64,000 nt of DNA from Tetraselmis striata (lineage: Eukaryota; Chlorophyta; Chlorodendrophyceae; Chlorodendrales; Chlorodendraceae). The stretch is taken from the NCBI GenBank assembly GCA_006384855.1, contig VCJN01001269.1, positions 1 through 64,000 on the forward strand, in the 5' to 3' direction. Under the pieces are notes generated by a model, which had not been told where the DNA came from, searched no databases, and saw only the letters and a list, made by a program, of their open reading frames with translations. Position 1 is the stretch's first letter. Each line of letters opens with the position of its first letter. Position numbers and translations under genes: made by a program. This document shows, piece by piece, positions 1-13,300 of this stretch.

Positions 1-335
1 CAGCACCGGTTGACTTTGCCTGGCAACGCTTGGGCAAGCATCGGGTGGCAAACCATTCCACATTGGCTCGATTGCCTGCCCCAAGCTGACAAGTAGCTTC
101 CTGTATACTGTGCTTGTGTGAATGTAAGCACCGCACGGCGTATCATACGACCCGGTATCATACGACGATGCCTGCACAAAATGTGGCGAGTGTTATCGAT
201 GCACTAAACCCATTAGTCAGCCCACACTAATAGGACCTATTCACCTGGAATCCTCCAGCACATCTGCCTGCCTATCTGCCTACATATATTCCAGTAGTAG
301 ATAAAACAGAGGGTATAAGGTATGTAATAATATGA

Positions 336-371
<36 letters not shown>

Positions 372-536
372 TGTATATGTATCTATACATGTATACGTAT
401 ATATACGTATATATATACATAATATCACATTATATCGATCTACAATATGCAAACATCGAATGTGGGTGTGTCTGTCTGTGTCGGTGTGTGCGTGTGCAGA
501 TGCAACTTTTCGTTATACACAAACGAAGAAGAGCCA
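1..536. other. Intergenic sequence downstream of the ankyrin/coiled-coil gene
   Basis: No ORF with recognisable protein features lies here. It is the 3' flank of the minus-strand ankyrin gene. The only structured part is the TATG-type microsatellite listed separately. Short ORFs crossing it are translations of that repeat. Confidence 0.6.
335..420. repeat. ATGT/AT-rich microsatellite
   Basis: About eight ATGT units run from 343 to 376 and are followed by alternating TA-rich sequence with TACGTATA blocks. The Tyr/Met/Ile-rich ORFs here are simple translations of the repeat. Confidence 0.9.
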
Positions 537-3500
537 CTAGGAGTACGCTACCAGCACAGGGCGGGGCGGCAGCGGGACTTCACAGCGCACCTGAAGCGTC
601 TTGCTCTCCTGCTCCAGCTCCCAACGCAGCTCGCGCCCCTGCGCCAGCTCCGCCCGCAGCTGCCCGATCTCCTGCAGCGCATCCTGCAGCGACTTGGCGC
701 CCGCAGCGGCTGCGACGCCACGCTGCCGCTCGCCGGTCACACTCGCACGGATCTTGTGCTGCGGCGCGTTGGCCAGTCTGGCGGTCTGGCAGGGCAAATT
801 GCGGCAGAGATATGATCGTGGTATGAGGAAGCGCGGGCAAGGGTGCCATATGCCTATGAAATAAATCAAAGGGGGGCAAACCTCGTCGAGAAGCGCCTCC
901 AGCTTGGTGTCCATCGCGCCCCTCTCATTCTCCGCAGAGATCAGCCCCGCCTTGAGCTCCTCCAGCGCGCCCACCTGCGCCCTGAGCTCCGCCAACTGCT
1001 TGTCCATCGCCTTGCGCTGCCGCCTGTACTCCGCCTGCAGCTTGCCCAGCTCCACCTTCTCCGCGTCCATCTGCTGCTTCACCTGCGCCGCGGGAGGTTT
1101 GGAACACAACAGTCAGATCCATCGCACAGAGGTGTGTGTGACTCTCACCTGCCGGAACCAAATGCTGTTGACGTATGATCGGGCAGAACTTAATTCACCA
1201 TGTCCTACCAATAACTGGGCTGGGACCCGTAGTCGGGCAGCCTCAGTGCTATGCCTCTTCAGTGCCCATGTGCGCACTGGGGGAACAACGATGCCGCGCT
1301 CCCACCTGGGTGTCGCGGCCAATGTCGGCCTGCAGCAGCTGCCGCTCAGACGGCACCCCGCTCCGCTGCTGCCGCGCTAGCTGCGCCTCCGCGGCCTCCG
1401 CACGGATGCGCAGCTCCTCCATCTCCATCAGGGCCGCAAGCTCCGAGCGGCCGCCTCCGCCGGCCGCGTGCGCCCGCGCCTCCACCGCCGCCAGCGTCGC
1501 GTCCCTCTGCGCCTCGGCGGCCCGCACGCGCTCCATCAGCGCCGCCGCGTCGCCGCTCGCCTCGGACGGCGCCTCTGCCGCCGCCTCCACCGCCGCCAGC
1601 CGAGCGCGCGCGGTGTCCTTCGCCGCCGCCTCCTCGGCTAGCTTGCGCTCCAGCGTGGCGCGCGCCGCGTCTGACTCTGCCAGCCTCCGCTTCAGCCGCT
1701 CCACTGTGAGCGCCAAAGACTGCGCCACACACAAGGAACCACTTAGCTTGGAGGTCGCCCGTACAACAGCATGTGCCATTGGCTCGGGCCGGCCAGGGAG
1801 AGGCGGGGACCAAGCTCACCTGATGCTGTGACTTGTCCTCTGAGAGCTGTGACAGCCGCTCTGACATGTTGTGCTCCATTGTGGATAGCGAGGTCTTTAA
1901 GCGCGGGGCAAACAGAGGAGGGTGAGACACCGGCGGCAAGCGAGGCTGGGTCGCCGCAGTCAAAAGGACCCCAACAGGAGCGATGGATGCTCTCATGGAC
2001 CGCAGGGTCTGCAAGGGTAGCAGCAGCGGGGGAGGAAAGGGAAGCAGCAGCGGGGCAGATGGCACTGTTGCCCGGCCCACCTTGACCATCCTCAGCTCCT
2101 TCTCCAGCCGCGCCTTCTGCTGCTGGCTTGCTTCCAGGCGGGCTTGAAGCGACTCCATCTGGAAAAAACCAAAATCAACCAGCCACCAGCATGTGCTCAG
2201 CAGTATGAGAGGAAGAAGATCGGGTGCCTGACAGCTTCCACACCGCGGCCAAGTACCAACAACGCACCACCTTGCCAAACCCCTCATTGGGTGTTTGCCC
2301 CCCCCCCCCCCCCCCTTGATTATCATTATCAGTATCATTGGGTCCCCCCCCCCCCCCCCCCCCACCCACTCTCCTCCCCCTATCATTAAGGCCAATCTGC
2401 CTCCCCGCGTGCCAAGTGGTACAAATTGGATACCAGGCGCTCACCTCTCGGCGCTGGGCGTGCTGGTCGCCGGCGCTCGGAGGCTGCGGCTGGGGGGCAG
2501 CCCTCCTGGCCTTGGCAGTCTCAAGTTCAGCCATGCGCTCCATCGCGCGCCCCGCCTGCGCCGCCCGGGCCTCGGCGTCCTCCGCACGGCGCCGCATCGC
2601 GCTCACCTCGCTGGCCGGTGCCTTCCCGGCCGCTGGGCGGTCCTTCGCCGCCACGGCCTTCTTACTGCCAGCGGCGACCTTCTTGACCTTTTTCGTCAGG
2701 GGCTTCTTCTCCGCCGGCTTGGCAGCCGCCTGGCTGGCTGATGCCACCCGAGATGAGGAAGTGGAGGAGCTGCCACACGTGGTGTCGCTCTGGGCAGTCG
2801 GCTTGCTTGGGCCGTTCGCTAGGCGCTCAATGGCCTTGCCTGCCTTCATCACGTCGCCCACGGCGGCAAACATCTCGTCCACGTCCATGTCCTCCCAGTC
2901 GTCGTCCCAGCCATCCGCGTCGGCAGATTGAGTCTGCGCTGTCACCTGCAGACAGTGTGACCGAAACTATAAACTCGCAGCAGCAACCTTCTCCCCGGAG
3001 ATGCGAGCACGGGCTAATTCCTAATTCGCGGAGGCGCACATGTAAATGTGTGTATGTGTAATTATGTGGGGCGTCCACCTTTTCTATCGGCTGTGCCGGG
3101 GCAGCATGGTTTTGGGCATGTTGAGGCTTCACGGGTAGCTCCGCAAAAGCCTGCATCTCCTCCGGGATCTCCAGGATCTGCCGCGCGGGGGCAGGCTGCC
3201 GGCCCGTGGGCTCACCCACCATCTCTTGCAGAATCCCATCAATCGACTCGTCGCTCCAGCCGCTGCGCGAGATCTCATCCTCCACGATCTTCGGAAGTTG
3301 CGCCGCTTCCTCGCCTGCTGGCACCCCACTTGCTTTGGTCTCCCTCATGGCAGATGGCGTGATGAGGCTGCATCACAAGAGACGGTCAGAGTCATGCGTC
3401 AAGGTCATGCGCCGATAAAGGTACACTACGGCCACGAGTTAAAACATGTGCATGTTTTCATAAGAGAATGACACCAGAGTGGTGACAGGTAGGAACAGGA

Positions 3501-5851
3501 TTGGAGTCGCCGGTAGCAAATGACGGAATAAGGATGGAATCCGAAGCGGGCGTTGCCGCCCCATCAGCGCACCTGGAGTCGCCGTCTTCAAACACGCTGC
3601 ACTCGCTGCAGTTGTCGGTGGTGTACGCCGGATTCGTCATCATCAGCGACGCACCGGGCTGCTGCTGCCCGCGGAACGCCACGCTGCCAGGCGGACCCTC
3701 CTTGCAGGCCGCCGCGACGGCTTCCTCGATGGTGGTGTTGAGGGAAGACGCGGCGGAGCGCGGCGCCTTGCGCGGCACCTGCGATGGATTCCGCACGGCA
3801 GATGCCAGTGTTTAGAGGCGGCAGTGTCCAGGAGCCATGCGGTGTCAGCAGCAACGGTCAGGCTCGCCGCTGCATCACACCGCAGGTCCGAATTGCAGCT
3901 TGGGGAGGGGAGGCAAGCAGCATGCAGCGCAGCCGGCACGTAAACTGTGGGTGTAGTGGCCTCAAATTGCGGGTTCAGTGACACCAGTCCCCTGTTGATT
4001 TATCTGGTAGGTAACTCACAAGAGAGGGGGGGGGGGGATCAAGTGTGGTGGATGGCGTCACATGGCATCGTCTTGGCTGCTCACCTTGGCTGCCTTGGGC
4101 TTTGGCGCCTTGGGGCGCTCGAGCGCCCTGGCGTCGGTGAGGTCCACGTGGACAGAGAGCTGCGTGGCGGCCGCGCCATGGGAGGGATCCGCCTTCACAG
4201 CCGCCGGCCGGACCGCCTTAGGTGCCTGGCCGGCACCCGGCTTTCTGGCTTGGCCGGCGCCGCCGTCGCGCCGCTTTGCCTGCGTGCCCGCAGGTGGTTA
4301 CAACCGCTCTGCCGGAACGGTGCCTTGGCTTTGCACACCCCCCTCCACTCACCCCCTTCCCCTCCCTGTCCTGCATTGGCACCCTCCGCCCCCTTCCGGC
4401 ACAGAGCCCCAGCGTCGCCCCGCCAGCCGCACCTTGCGCTCATCAAATTTTCGTAGAACCTCAACCACGGCCTCAAAGCCGCCCACGGAGGCCAGCTCCT
4501 GCGCCGTGCTCCCCTTCTGTACGGGGTTGAGGGGAACATGTGTGCAGCCATTCATCCCCCCCGCCCCCGCCTCCATCCACCCTCCGCCCCCCATCCGTAT
4601 TGCAGCGCAGCCAAACAGCAGGGCAGGTGCGTACGCTGTCACACGCGGCCATGTTGGCGCCCGCCTCCAGCAGCGCGTGCACAATGTCCCCGTGGCCGAA
4701 CTTTGCCGCCACCAGCAGCGGCGTGCGCCCGCTCTGCGACGCCCAGATTTGCGCTGCTGTCAGCAACTCTGGCGGCCGTGTGGCGGCAAGAGCAGCGCCT
4801 TCCCCTGGTCTGTGTGGGCGTGCCGTTGCCTGCGCCTGTGTTGAGTCTTGCTGCCACCTTCGGGTTAAGGAGGGGGGCGGGGGGGGGGGGGGGGGGGGGG
4901 GGGCACCTCGTCCTCCACTTCCACCTCCGCGCCCCGCCGCAGCAGCTGCTCCACCACCGCCAGCTTCCCGCCCCACACCGCAAAGTGCAGCGCCGTCTTG
5001 CCGCCCTGTGCCGCCGGCCGTGCCACAGCACACGTCAGCCAGCCAGCACCGGGCGACTTGCTGACCCCCGGTATGCTGGGAGGGCCGTGGCCCATGAATG
5101 CCTCAGTGCTGCCAAATGGTCCTGGGCCCGCACACCTGGTCCCGCGTGTGGAGCTTGGCGCCCTGGTCCGACAGCGCCATGCACACCTCCACCTTGCCCT
5201 CCCACGCCGCAAGATGCAGCGGTGTCCGGCCGGACTGCACGCACAACCACAGAGGGGCACACTCAGCTTCCCGGGCCTTACCAGCAGGGGAACGTGGTGA
5301 GGAAGTGCAGCAGATGGATTGGGGAGAGAGGGGGGGGGGGGGGGGATTAGAGGGGCCGCACCGCTGTCTTGGCCTCCAGGTCTGCGCCCGCTGCGCACAG
5401 CTCCGCCACTGTTTTGAGGTGCCCCATGTGCGACGCCACGTGCAGCGGCGTGCGGCCATGCTGCCAGACACACGCGGCGTCGCGCGTTCAGTCCCTCGCC
5501 CCCCCCCCCCCCCCCCCAACCAGCCTCATCCGACCTGATCCTGGCCCCCACTCCCATCCAGGCCAGGGCGATGCAAGTTGATTTAGGGCGCCGCAATGAC
5601 CGGGCCGATGGCGGGTGCAGTGGGGTGGTGGTGGGTGGGAGGAGATCAGACCTTGTCGCGCAGGTTGACGGCCGCGCGCCGCTGCAGTAGCTCGCGCACC
5701 ACAGCCATCTGCCCCTTCTGCGCCGCGGAGTGCAGCAGCGTCCGCCCCACCTGAAAGCCGCGAGCCAGGGGGCGTCGGTGGGCCGACGTAAGCTCGGGAA
5801 TAGCAGCTCTGCTGGCCCGTCTCCTCGGCGAACTGGGGTGAAGCGTTAGTG

Positions 5852-5882
<31 letters not shown>

Positions 5883-5994
5883 CGGGGGGCAGGCAGACCT
5901 TGCCGATGTGGTCCACGTCGTCGTTGGACAGGAACAGCTTGAGGGTGGCCACGTCCCCCGAGCTGGCCGCGGCGTGCAGCTTCGGGATGGACAT
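537..5994 (-). CDS. Ankyrin-repeat and coiled-coil protein, 16 exons, about 960 aa
   Basis: Exons (minus): 5994-5899, 5750-5652, 5460-5362, 5234-5136, 5005-4907, 4733-4635, 4516-4433, 4279-4085, 3778-3573, 3367-3079, 2945-2445, 2158-2081, 1894-1820, 1719-1306, 1082-882, 785-537 (TAG stop). All have AG/GT borders and phase closes throughout. Residues 1-225 are about seven ankyrin units. Five consecutive 99-nt phase-0 exons each encode exactly one 33-residue repeat, with cores such as GRTPLHVA, GRTPLHLAAWEG and GKTALHFA. Residues ~226-455 are Ala/Pro/Lys-rich and probably disordered. A Trp/Asp-rich patch (DGWDDDWEDMDVDEMF) starts near residue 466. From ~575 to the end lies an Ala/Glu/Arg-rich coiled coil. 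The architecture suggests a cytoplasmic scaffold that binds partners through the ankyrin stack and oligomerises through the coil. Partner and pathway are unknown. The ATG at 5994 opens directly into the first ankyrin helix. The last exon could instead splice onward at CAG|GTGCGC near 590, which is less likely. Confidence 0.87.
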
Positions 5995-7659
5995 GGTTAC
6001 AGCCCCGCCCGGATGCGCTGCCGCGCCGGTTAGGGTTGGGCCAGGCTTGGAGTTCAGAGACGACCTGTGCGGAGTAGCGCCCGGCGGCGGTCAACCGCGA
6101 GCGAAATTGTAAAACTCGTATGCGGGGACGTGCGGGGAATTACTGCTCCTCGAGCGAGCCGGGTCCTCTCCGGTGAAAGGCTCGGGCAGGCGTGCCAGTT
6201 AACAGCGACAAAGTTACTGCGCTGAAGGCGTGCGGTTGGCCGACAAGGCCCTGCCGTCTGCGACGAAGCGCGCGCCCTTGCTGGTGCGACCGCTCGAGCG
6301 GTTGCCGCTCACTTCATCAGGCGCGCAGTGGGCGCAGCGACGGTTGGCGGGGGCAGGCGCCCATATCGCGACCCGACGATACCAGCCGCGCGCGGAGCCG
6401 GCGGGATAGTTGATGATGGGTATACAGGCAGATAAGGGCGGGGTTTGTCACTAGTTTACTTTTTGTCACTAGTGGTACCGCTTTCGTGTCTGAATAGGGA
6501 AATAATTGCGGATAAATCCCGAATATTTAGCAGACTATACGAAACTGCTGCGTACCACGTTCTGCGTTCATTCCGAGCAACAAGGCTGTGCATCAGGGAT
6601 TTTATTAGTACTGTAGTCAGGTTATTGCGTCAACACCTGAGGACTTAACTGCCTTTTTTTTGGGCGGGGTCCCCCCCTCCCTTCACGGCGCCCTGGATTT
6701 TACTGGGAATGGGAAATTTTTCCAGCTACCCCGTATGGCGTCGGGCCCTCCTCCACATTGCCTTTTTTGTTGCGCATGTATCGCACTCCCGAAATGCTTT
6801 GCTCCGCGGGTTTGGGCTTGCCCCAACTCGCATTACTCGAATGGGCCGACGCCCCAAACGGGTAGGCGGACCTTCCATGGTCAGTGCCGGGTATTTTGAT
6901 GGCAGTGTTTTAGACGGTGATCCAACAGTGCTGGAAATTCGATCACTGACCTCTAATTAGTATTGCAGAATGCTTCGGCCATTTGCTTGTTGACAATAAC
7001 CGAGCGTCGCCTACCCCGGAACTGGATTGCTGCTTTAACGGCCGTCATAGAGACGCTGCAAGGGTTTCACTGGTGCCAGTCCTGTCCCGGGGGCGGGAAA
7101 AAGAAAAGGCTGTGTATCAGTTGTTTCCAGGCTTTTTTCCCCTCGTCGACGGAATCGACATTCGGCGCGCCGGCGCGCCCCACAGCCAGGCATGCTGGCT
7201 GACCTGCGTGCTGGCCGGCCGCGCCGGCGGGATGCGAAGATGTCGTTGGGGGCGAGCAAACTGCCACCCGTCTGTATCGCCCGACGCGATGGACAATAAA
7301 CGTTGGGCAACCCTCCCAAGTTGTAGCCAGGAGGGTACGACGCGGCTCTGAAAATCACTGTCGACTTCCACTCCGCCTGCCGACGCCGCAGGTGCTGTCC
7401 TCTGCGTTCTACAGGGATCATATACCGTACTGCAAAGCCAGACACAGCACGTCTAGCGCGATATTTCGGCCGATCGCGAGCGATCAAAGGCCGTCCAACG
7501 CGGGCCGCGGACGCAGGGAAGGGGAGCCGGGGGGGTGCCGCCGTTAGGGCGCCCAGCCGTGACATGGTGTACCGGGTTTTCGCACGAGGCGCCGGTGCCT
7601 GAACGGGCGCGCCGGTGACGAGCGGCCAGGCCCGCGACGGCGGCTACTGGGCAGCAGCG
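5995..7659. other. Divergent intergenic region between two head-to-head genes
   Basis: The region separates the ATG of the minus-strand ankyrin gene (5994) from the ATG of the plus-strand cadherin-like gene (7660), so it should hold both promoters. No TATA box or other clear promoter element could be identified. The middle is occupied by a truncated LINE end (6597-7105). Short ORFs at 6192-6413 and 7035-7565 show no protein features. Confidence 0.5.
6597..7105 (+). mobile_element. 5'-truncated LINE 3' end with 15-bp target-site duplication
   Basis: This 509-bp stretch matches 43588-44105 closely and matches the shorter copies at 39722-40044 (reverse) and 62180-62328. It ends in an A-rich tail after the shared TGTCCCGGGGGCGGG block. 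The flanks carry AAGGCTGTGCATCAG at 6582-6596 and the same 15-mer with one change at 7106-7120, the expected target-site duplication of target-primed reverse transcription. Family placement rests on the 43347-43550 copy, which encodes a LINE-type C-terminal zinc knuckle. Confidence 0.85.
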
Positions 7660-10312
7660 ATGGCGCGGCCGCGGTCGCTCTTCCAGCTGCGACAGCCGGC
7701 GCATCAGCGGCAGCCGCTGGCGGCAGCGGCCCGCCAGCTCGCCGCCGCCGGCCTCCACCTGCTGGTGGCCAACTGGCAGCTGGCACTGCTGGCTGTGACG
7801 GTGCTGATTGCTGCGCACAAGGCGTATCCGATGGTGCGTCCTACTGCTGGGACACGTATACCCTCGAGGGCTGCCTCCACCCCCCCCCCCCCCCCCTCCC
7901 GCTCACAGCACACATCCGCACGCTCACTGGCATCGCGCACACTCTCACATGTACCTACAAGCACCAACTGCCTGCGCATGCCACCTATAGCGGGGCACAC
8001 CAGCCAGTAGAGCGGGCTCCTTGGTGCTGACATGCATGAGCCATTCATGGCTGTTGGGCTGAGCCATCGCCGCATTATGTGCAGTGGGCCGGCAGAATGG
8101 GAGGCGCACCTGCAGCAGGTTCGTCAGGCAGCGTGGAGGTCGCTCGCGCGGAGGGCACGGGAGGCTTGCAGGAGGAGCCGGGCACTGCGTCGCCGGTGCA
8201 GCCGGAGCGCGGCGAGTCAAGGGGCTGGCAGCCGGAGCACGGGCCCGACCTGTTCTGGGCCGCGCCGGGTCCTGGGGCGTCTGGCGGTGCTGGCGACAGG
8301 GCGCCACGGGGGCGGAAGGTCAAGAAGGGGAAGAAGGTGCGGGGGATAGCTGGGCTGGCAATCATGCAGAGGGGTGCATAGGAGGCAGGCTGGGACCATC
8401 ACTGAACATCACTGAACATCAACAGTGCGCAATGATGAACGCACGGAACCCGTTGGATGTGGCTGCACGTGCAGTGGCAGCTCGACAGTCTCCGTGTCAG
8501 CATTCCCACCCCTGTTCCGCTAACTGACTCGCCCGCTCGCCCGCCCGCGCCTCCCCCGGCGCCCATGCAGACCATCTGGGTGCCGTACATGCCGCCGCCT
8601 CCCCGGCACCCGCCGCCGCCTCCCTCCCCGCCGCCGCCGCCCTCCCCGCCGCCGCCGCCCCCGCTCAGCGCCGACGCGTCCCTTGCCATGCTGCACGTGA
8701 CAAAGCCGGACATGCTCACTGTCATCGCGATACAGCCCGCTGCGGGGGGCGCCCTGGGGTTCACGCCCGGTGACACGGAGTACTGGGCCGAGGCGCGCCC
8801 CGCCCCGCTGCGCCGCATGCCGCCGCCTCATGCCTCCAGCGCGCAGCGGACGACGGTGCTGACGACCTGCGGACGATGCCGCGGCCGGCAGGTGGAGAGC
8901 GACGTGGAGGCGGTGTCCATCTCCTGGCTGGCGACCAACCCGAGCGCGCGCGTGTAGCGCTGTCGGTGGCGCACCCGGAGGGCAGCACCGGGCTGGGCAG
9001 CATCGCGGGCGGACTGCCGCAGGGGCTGCGGCACTACGGGGACCACGGCGATCGGTCGGCGTGGGAGCCGGCGCTAGAGCTGGGGCGGCCGCCGGGGCGC
9101 GCGCTGCTGCAGGCGCACGGCGCGAGCGACTTCGTCGGGCTGCTGGTGGGCCTCAACGTGGTGGCGCTGCGGGTGGAGGTGCCGCTGCAGGCACGCAACT
9201 ACATGCTGGCCATCCGCCGGCTGGAGCGCGCGGAGCACACGCTGCTGCGGGAGCTGGACGTGCGCGAGGGCCACCTGCACCCGCCCTTCAAGCCCACCAC
9301 GGACCATTACACCGTGCTTGCGGACGGCTTCCGCACGCTGTCGCTGCGCCTCACGCCCTTCAGCGCTCAGCCCGGCGTGACCGTTCAGGCGCGGGCTGCT
9401 CCCATCCCCCCCCCCTTGGCCCACCCTCTCTTCCCCCCACCCGACTCGACGCTTCAACCCTCACCAATGCCTCCCCCTTCCTCCCGGCAGGTTGACAACA
9501 AGCAGCTCAGCGGGCTTCATGTGGCCGCGGGTCGGGGGCTGACGCATACGGTGCAGCTGGAGCCGGGGCCGTCTGGGGAGTCTATCACCGTGCCCATCAA
9601 GGCGCGACCCCCCCCCCCTTCCCCCAAGAAACAAAATTACAACTCTGTTCCTCCTAGGCCCCTGCGACCCTCCCGTCCGTGGCTTGGCTGAGCCCCCGCC
9701 TGCGCGCGCGGCCGTGCAGGTGACGGCGGAGAAGGGCTACCGCAGCCGCACCTACACCATCACCGTCACCTTTCCCGCGCCCCCGCCGCCCCCGCCGCCG
9801 CCGCCTCCCCCGCGGCCGCCCCCGCCGCCCAGCCCCCCGCCGCCATCGCCCCCGCCCCCGCCACCCTCCCCGCCGCCTCCCTCCCCGCCGCCACCTTTCC
9901 CTCCCAGGTGGGTACTCCCCCCCTCTCCCCCCCCCCCCCGGAACTTCCCCGCCCACTCTTTGTGACATTGACTCATTCCCGCGGTGTCACAGTGGCCTTT
10001 GCGGGTCGCTGACTGCGGCCTTTGCTGTCGCCATGTGTGGCTGTGTGGCCGGGCGCCTTTGCTTCGCTGCGCCCAGCCCGCCGCCGCCCAGCCCGCCGCC
10101 CCCGCCGCTCCCCCCGCCCCCACCCCCACCCCCGCCGCCCCCCTCCCCGCCCCCGCCCCCACCCAACCCCCCGCCCCCGCCGCCCGTGCTGCCCTCCAAC
10201 GCGCAGCTCGCGCAGCTGCACCTCTACTACTACCGCGGCTTCCTGCAGGAGAGCATCCCGCTGCACCCCGCCTTCGACCCCGCGGTCCATCGCTACGAGG
10301 CGCACCTGCCGT

Positions 10313-10343
<31 letters not shown>

Positions 10344-13300
10344 CCCCACCTCTTGCAGCGAGCTAGGGTCTAGGGCATCAACCCTAAAATCCCCTCCTCC
10401 TGCCCCTCTGCCAGGCACGGGCTCGCCGATGTGGAGGTGTTCTTCCTCACCAAGGCGCCCTCCGCCACGGCGGCGCTCACGCACACCCTGCAGGAGCTGC
10501 CCCAGCACCCGGCGGCCCCCATGCGCGTGCGGCTGTGCGCGGAGCCCGGCTGGCTGCCGGTGCCACGCGGCGAGCTAACAGGGCGGGTGGTGGGCAAGGA
10601 GGCGTTTACGGCGCTGCGAGCGTGGACGTGCCTGGCGGCGGAGGCGCCTCCGGCGGCGTGGCGCAGCGTCACCGTCGCCGCCATCTGCGCCCAGGTGCGC
10701 GCCCGGGACGTCCGCGCCTCCGCCGTCCCATGCATGCGGCGTGCGGCGTGCGGCAACAGGCGCACAAATGCCATGATCAATCGTCTCATGGCGGGATGAT
10801 GTGTCTGGCGAGGCACGTGTACATATGCGCCTACTGGGGCACGGGCTTGTGTCCTGAGTCTGGGGGTGCATGGGGATGTGGGTGCTGGCCTGAGGGCGAT
10901 TTTTGTTTCATGACGAAGCCACTCGTTTGTGGGATGTAGGATCGCCGTTCTGCTCGTGCTCGTAGGACGCGGTTCTGTCCGTAGACAGCGAACGGTATGG
11001 CGTGCACATAGTGGTAGGGTATGGCGCTGCAGACACGGGGTTAGCATGCACGTCGTGCCGTAGCCACGCGTTGGGCTCGCCGTGTATTATTGCTTCTGAA
11101 CCCTCGCGAGGGAGGGGAATGCTACGTTCAAAACATGCCTAACACAATTCAGCACGAATATGGCACGGAATATCAGCGTCAGTGGTGCATAATTGTTCAT
11201 TGTGTTCAGCCCGTGAGCCCAATCATCATATGGCACATGTTGGCAGCTCTGTCATGACGCAAGCACACCGCGCCTGTGAAGTGCGGCCCGGTAGTTCCTG
11301 GCGGCCGCCGTGTGCCTGCGGGCGGCTGCGGCCTGCCCTGGTAGCTGGAGCCCTGAGGGTCGGCGCTGGTGCTTTTGCCTCAGGAGGGCGCGGCGGGCAG
11401 CCTGCTGTCCGGGTTTGAGCTGGAGCTGCAGTGCCCCCCGGGGAGCTCCCCGCCGCGCAGCCTGCTGGAGGTCACGCTCAGCACCACCGTCGGCGGGGCG
11501 GGCGGGCGGGCGTCGAGCACCGTCTCGGAGGCGCGGCTGGACGGCGCGCAGCTGGACGTGCCCGCCGGGGCGCTCGCGCTGGCTGGGCACGCGGGGCGCA
11601 GGCGGCTGGGGGAGGCGGCGGCGGAGGGCTCCGCCGCGCTGCGAGTCACCCTTGCGCCGGGAGTGACCAACACGCTGCGCCTGCGCGTGACATCGCAGGT
11701 GGGGGCCATTCGCCATTGGCGCGAGCGAAAGACGAATGCGGGACTGATTATGTTCGGCTTTCGCCCTTTTCCCCATAGCGGTTGAGCGCACGTCATGTCA
11801 TGTCATGTCATGTCATGTCATGTCATGTTCTTATACAATCGTTGAGACTATCTAGTGCAGGCGGGATTAGAGAGAGCAAAGCCGGGTGCCCCCGTAATTC
11901 TTTTGGCACCTGTGCGTGTAGTGTGCTATCAGAGTGCCCTACGTATAGGTTGGTTGGGATGGCAGACAGGAAGGCACAGGTCAGCGCCCCCAGTCGCCCG
12001 CCAGCGCTGACCCGTGTTTGGCGCTGCGCCCCGCAGGACGGCTCCAGCTCGGAGGAGTACACTGTCGCCGTCCATGCGTGGCCCGAGGGCCCCAGCCCGC
12101 CGCCGCCGGCGCCCTCCCCGCCGCCCCCGGCCAGCCCGCCGCCCCGGCCCCCAGCCCCGCCGCCCCCGCCCTCCCCCCCGCCGCCGCCCCCACCCAGCCC
12201 GCCCCCGCCCAGCCCGCCCCCCTTCCCCCCGTTCCCCCCCAGCCCTTCGCCGCCCCCGCCGCGGCAGCCCACCTCGGCGCTGTCCGCCTGGAACAGCCTG
12301 CACGGGATTGACCGCGCTGTGGGCGCAGAGCATCGGTGCGCTGCCCCTGGCGACACTGACCGCCCCGTGCCTCTGAGCACTTATCAGCGTGTCTCTTGAG
12401 CATTGACCGGTGTCGCACGTGCGTGCACTCAATGTTGCGGTATACAACTGGCAAACACTCAATAATCCCCAATGACATTCGGTCATTATTGACATAGCGC
12501 CTAGTACTAAAGAATCGTCCGTTGTTGTTCTCGACGTGATGTAACTGCGTGATTGCATGATACATATGATGCCTCAGTGTGCCGTTACAATTTTATATGG
12601 TTTGCGGGGTCTAAAAATTATGAATTGTTTTGCATCTTTGCGTCGGAATATTCGTAATGTCGTTTTAGAAGTTTTTTACCATTTAGCTCGCGGACCGTAT
12701 TTAATTTTGTGGAATGTTATATGTTTAGTAGCCAAAGTAGGGACATTCCTTCCCAGGTGTCATTCCGTAATGCGCAGGGACACTCGATGGGTAATCGCAT
12801 AACACCTGCACGGCTCCCGGCCATCTGGCAACGCGGCTGACTCCGCCGGCGCCGGGACGGTCGCTGTGGATGGCTCCCCAGAGGGCAGGTGCAGGCGCTG
12901 TCGATCGGCCTGTGGATGACCTCCCGAAGCAGCGGGGAGCCGATGCTGGTGGGCGCGCCCCAGTGGCGCCGCCTCTTCCGGAAGGCGCCCTTCCCGGCGC
13001 TGCAGCCGCCCTTTGCGCCCGACACGTACGCGTACCGGCTGGAGGTGCCGCAGCGTGCGCGCGCGCTCTCCCTCACCGCTGTCCTGAGAGGCGCGGCCGC
13101 CCGGAACGGGTGCGTGGTCAACGCGATGGGCGCGCTGGCGGGGAGCGGGGAGGCGACGGAGCCAATCCAGCTGGAGGTGCGCCTGCGCCTGCGGCCGGCA
13201 CTTTAACAGGCATGCATACACATCCACCCATCCATCCATCCATCCATCCACACACACACACACACACACACACATAATATATTTCTATGATACTTCTATG

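Noticed and set aside
332-826. 164-aa plus-strand ORF at the window start
   Set aside because: Its first half translates a microsatellite and its second half is antisense to the last exon of the ankyrin gene.
1346-2395. 349-aa minus-strand ORF
   Set aside because: It joins parts of two true exons with intron G runs and an out-of-frame copy of a third exon. The spliced model explains the region better.
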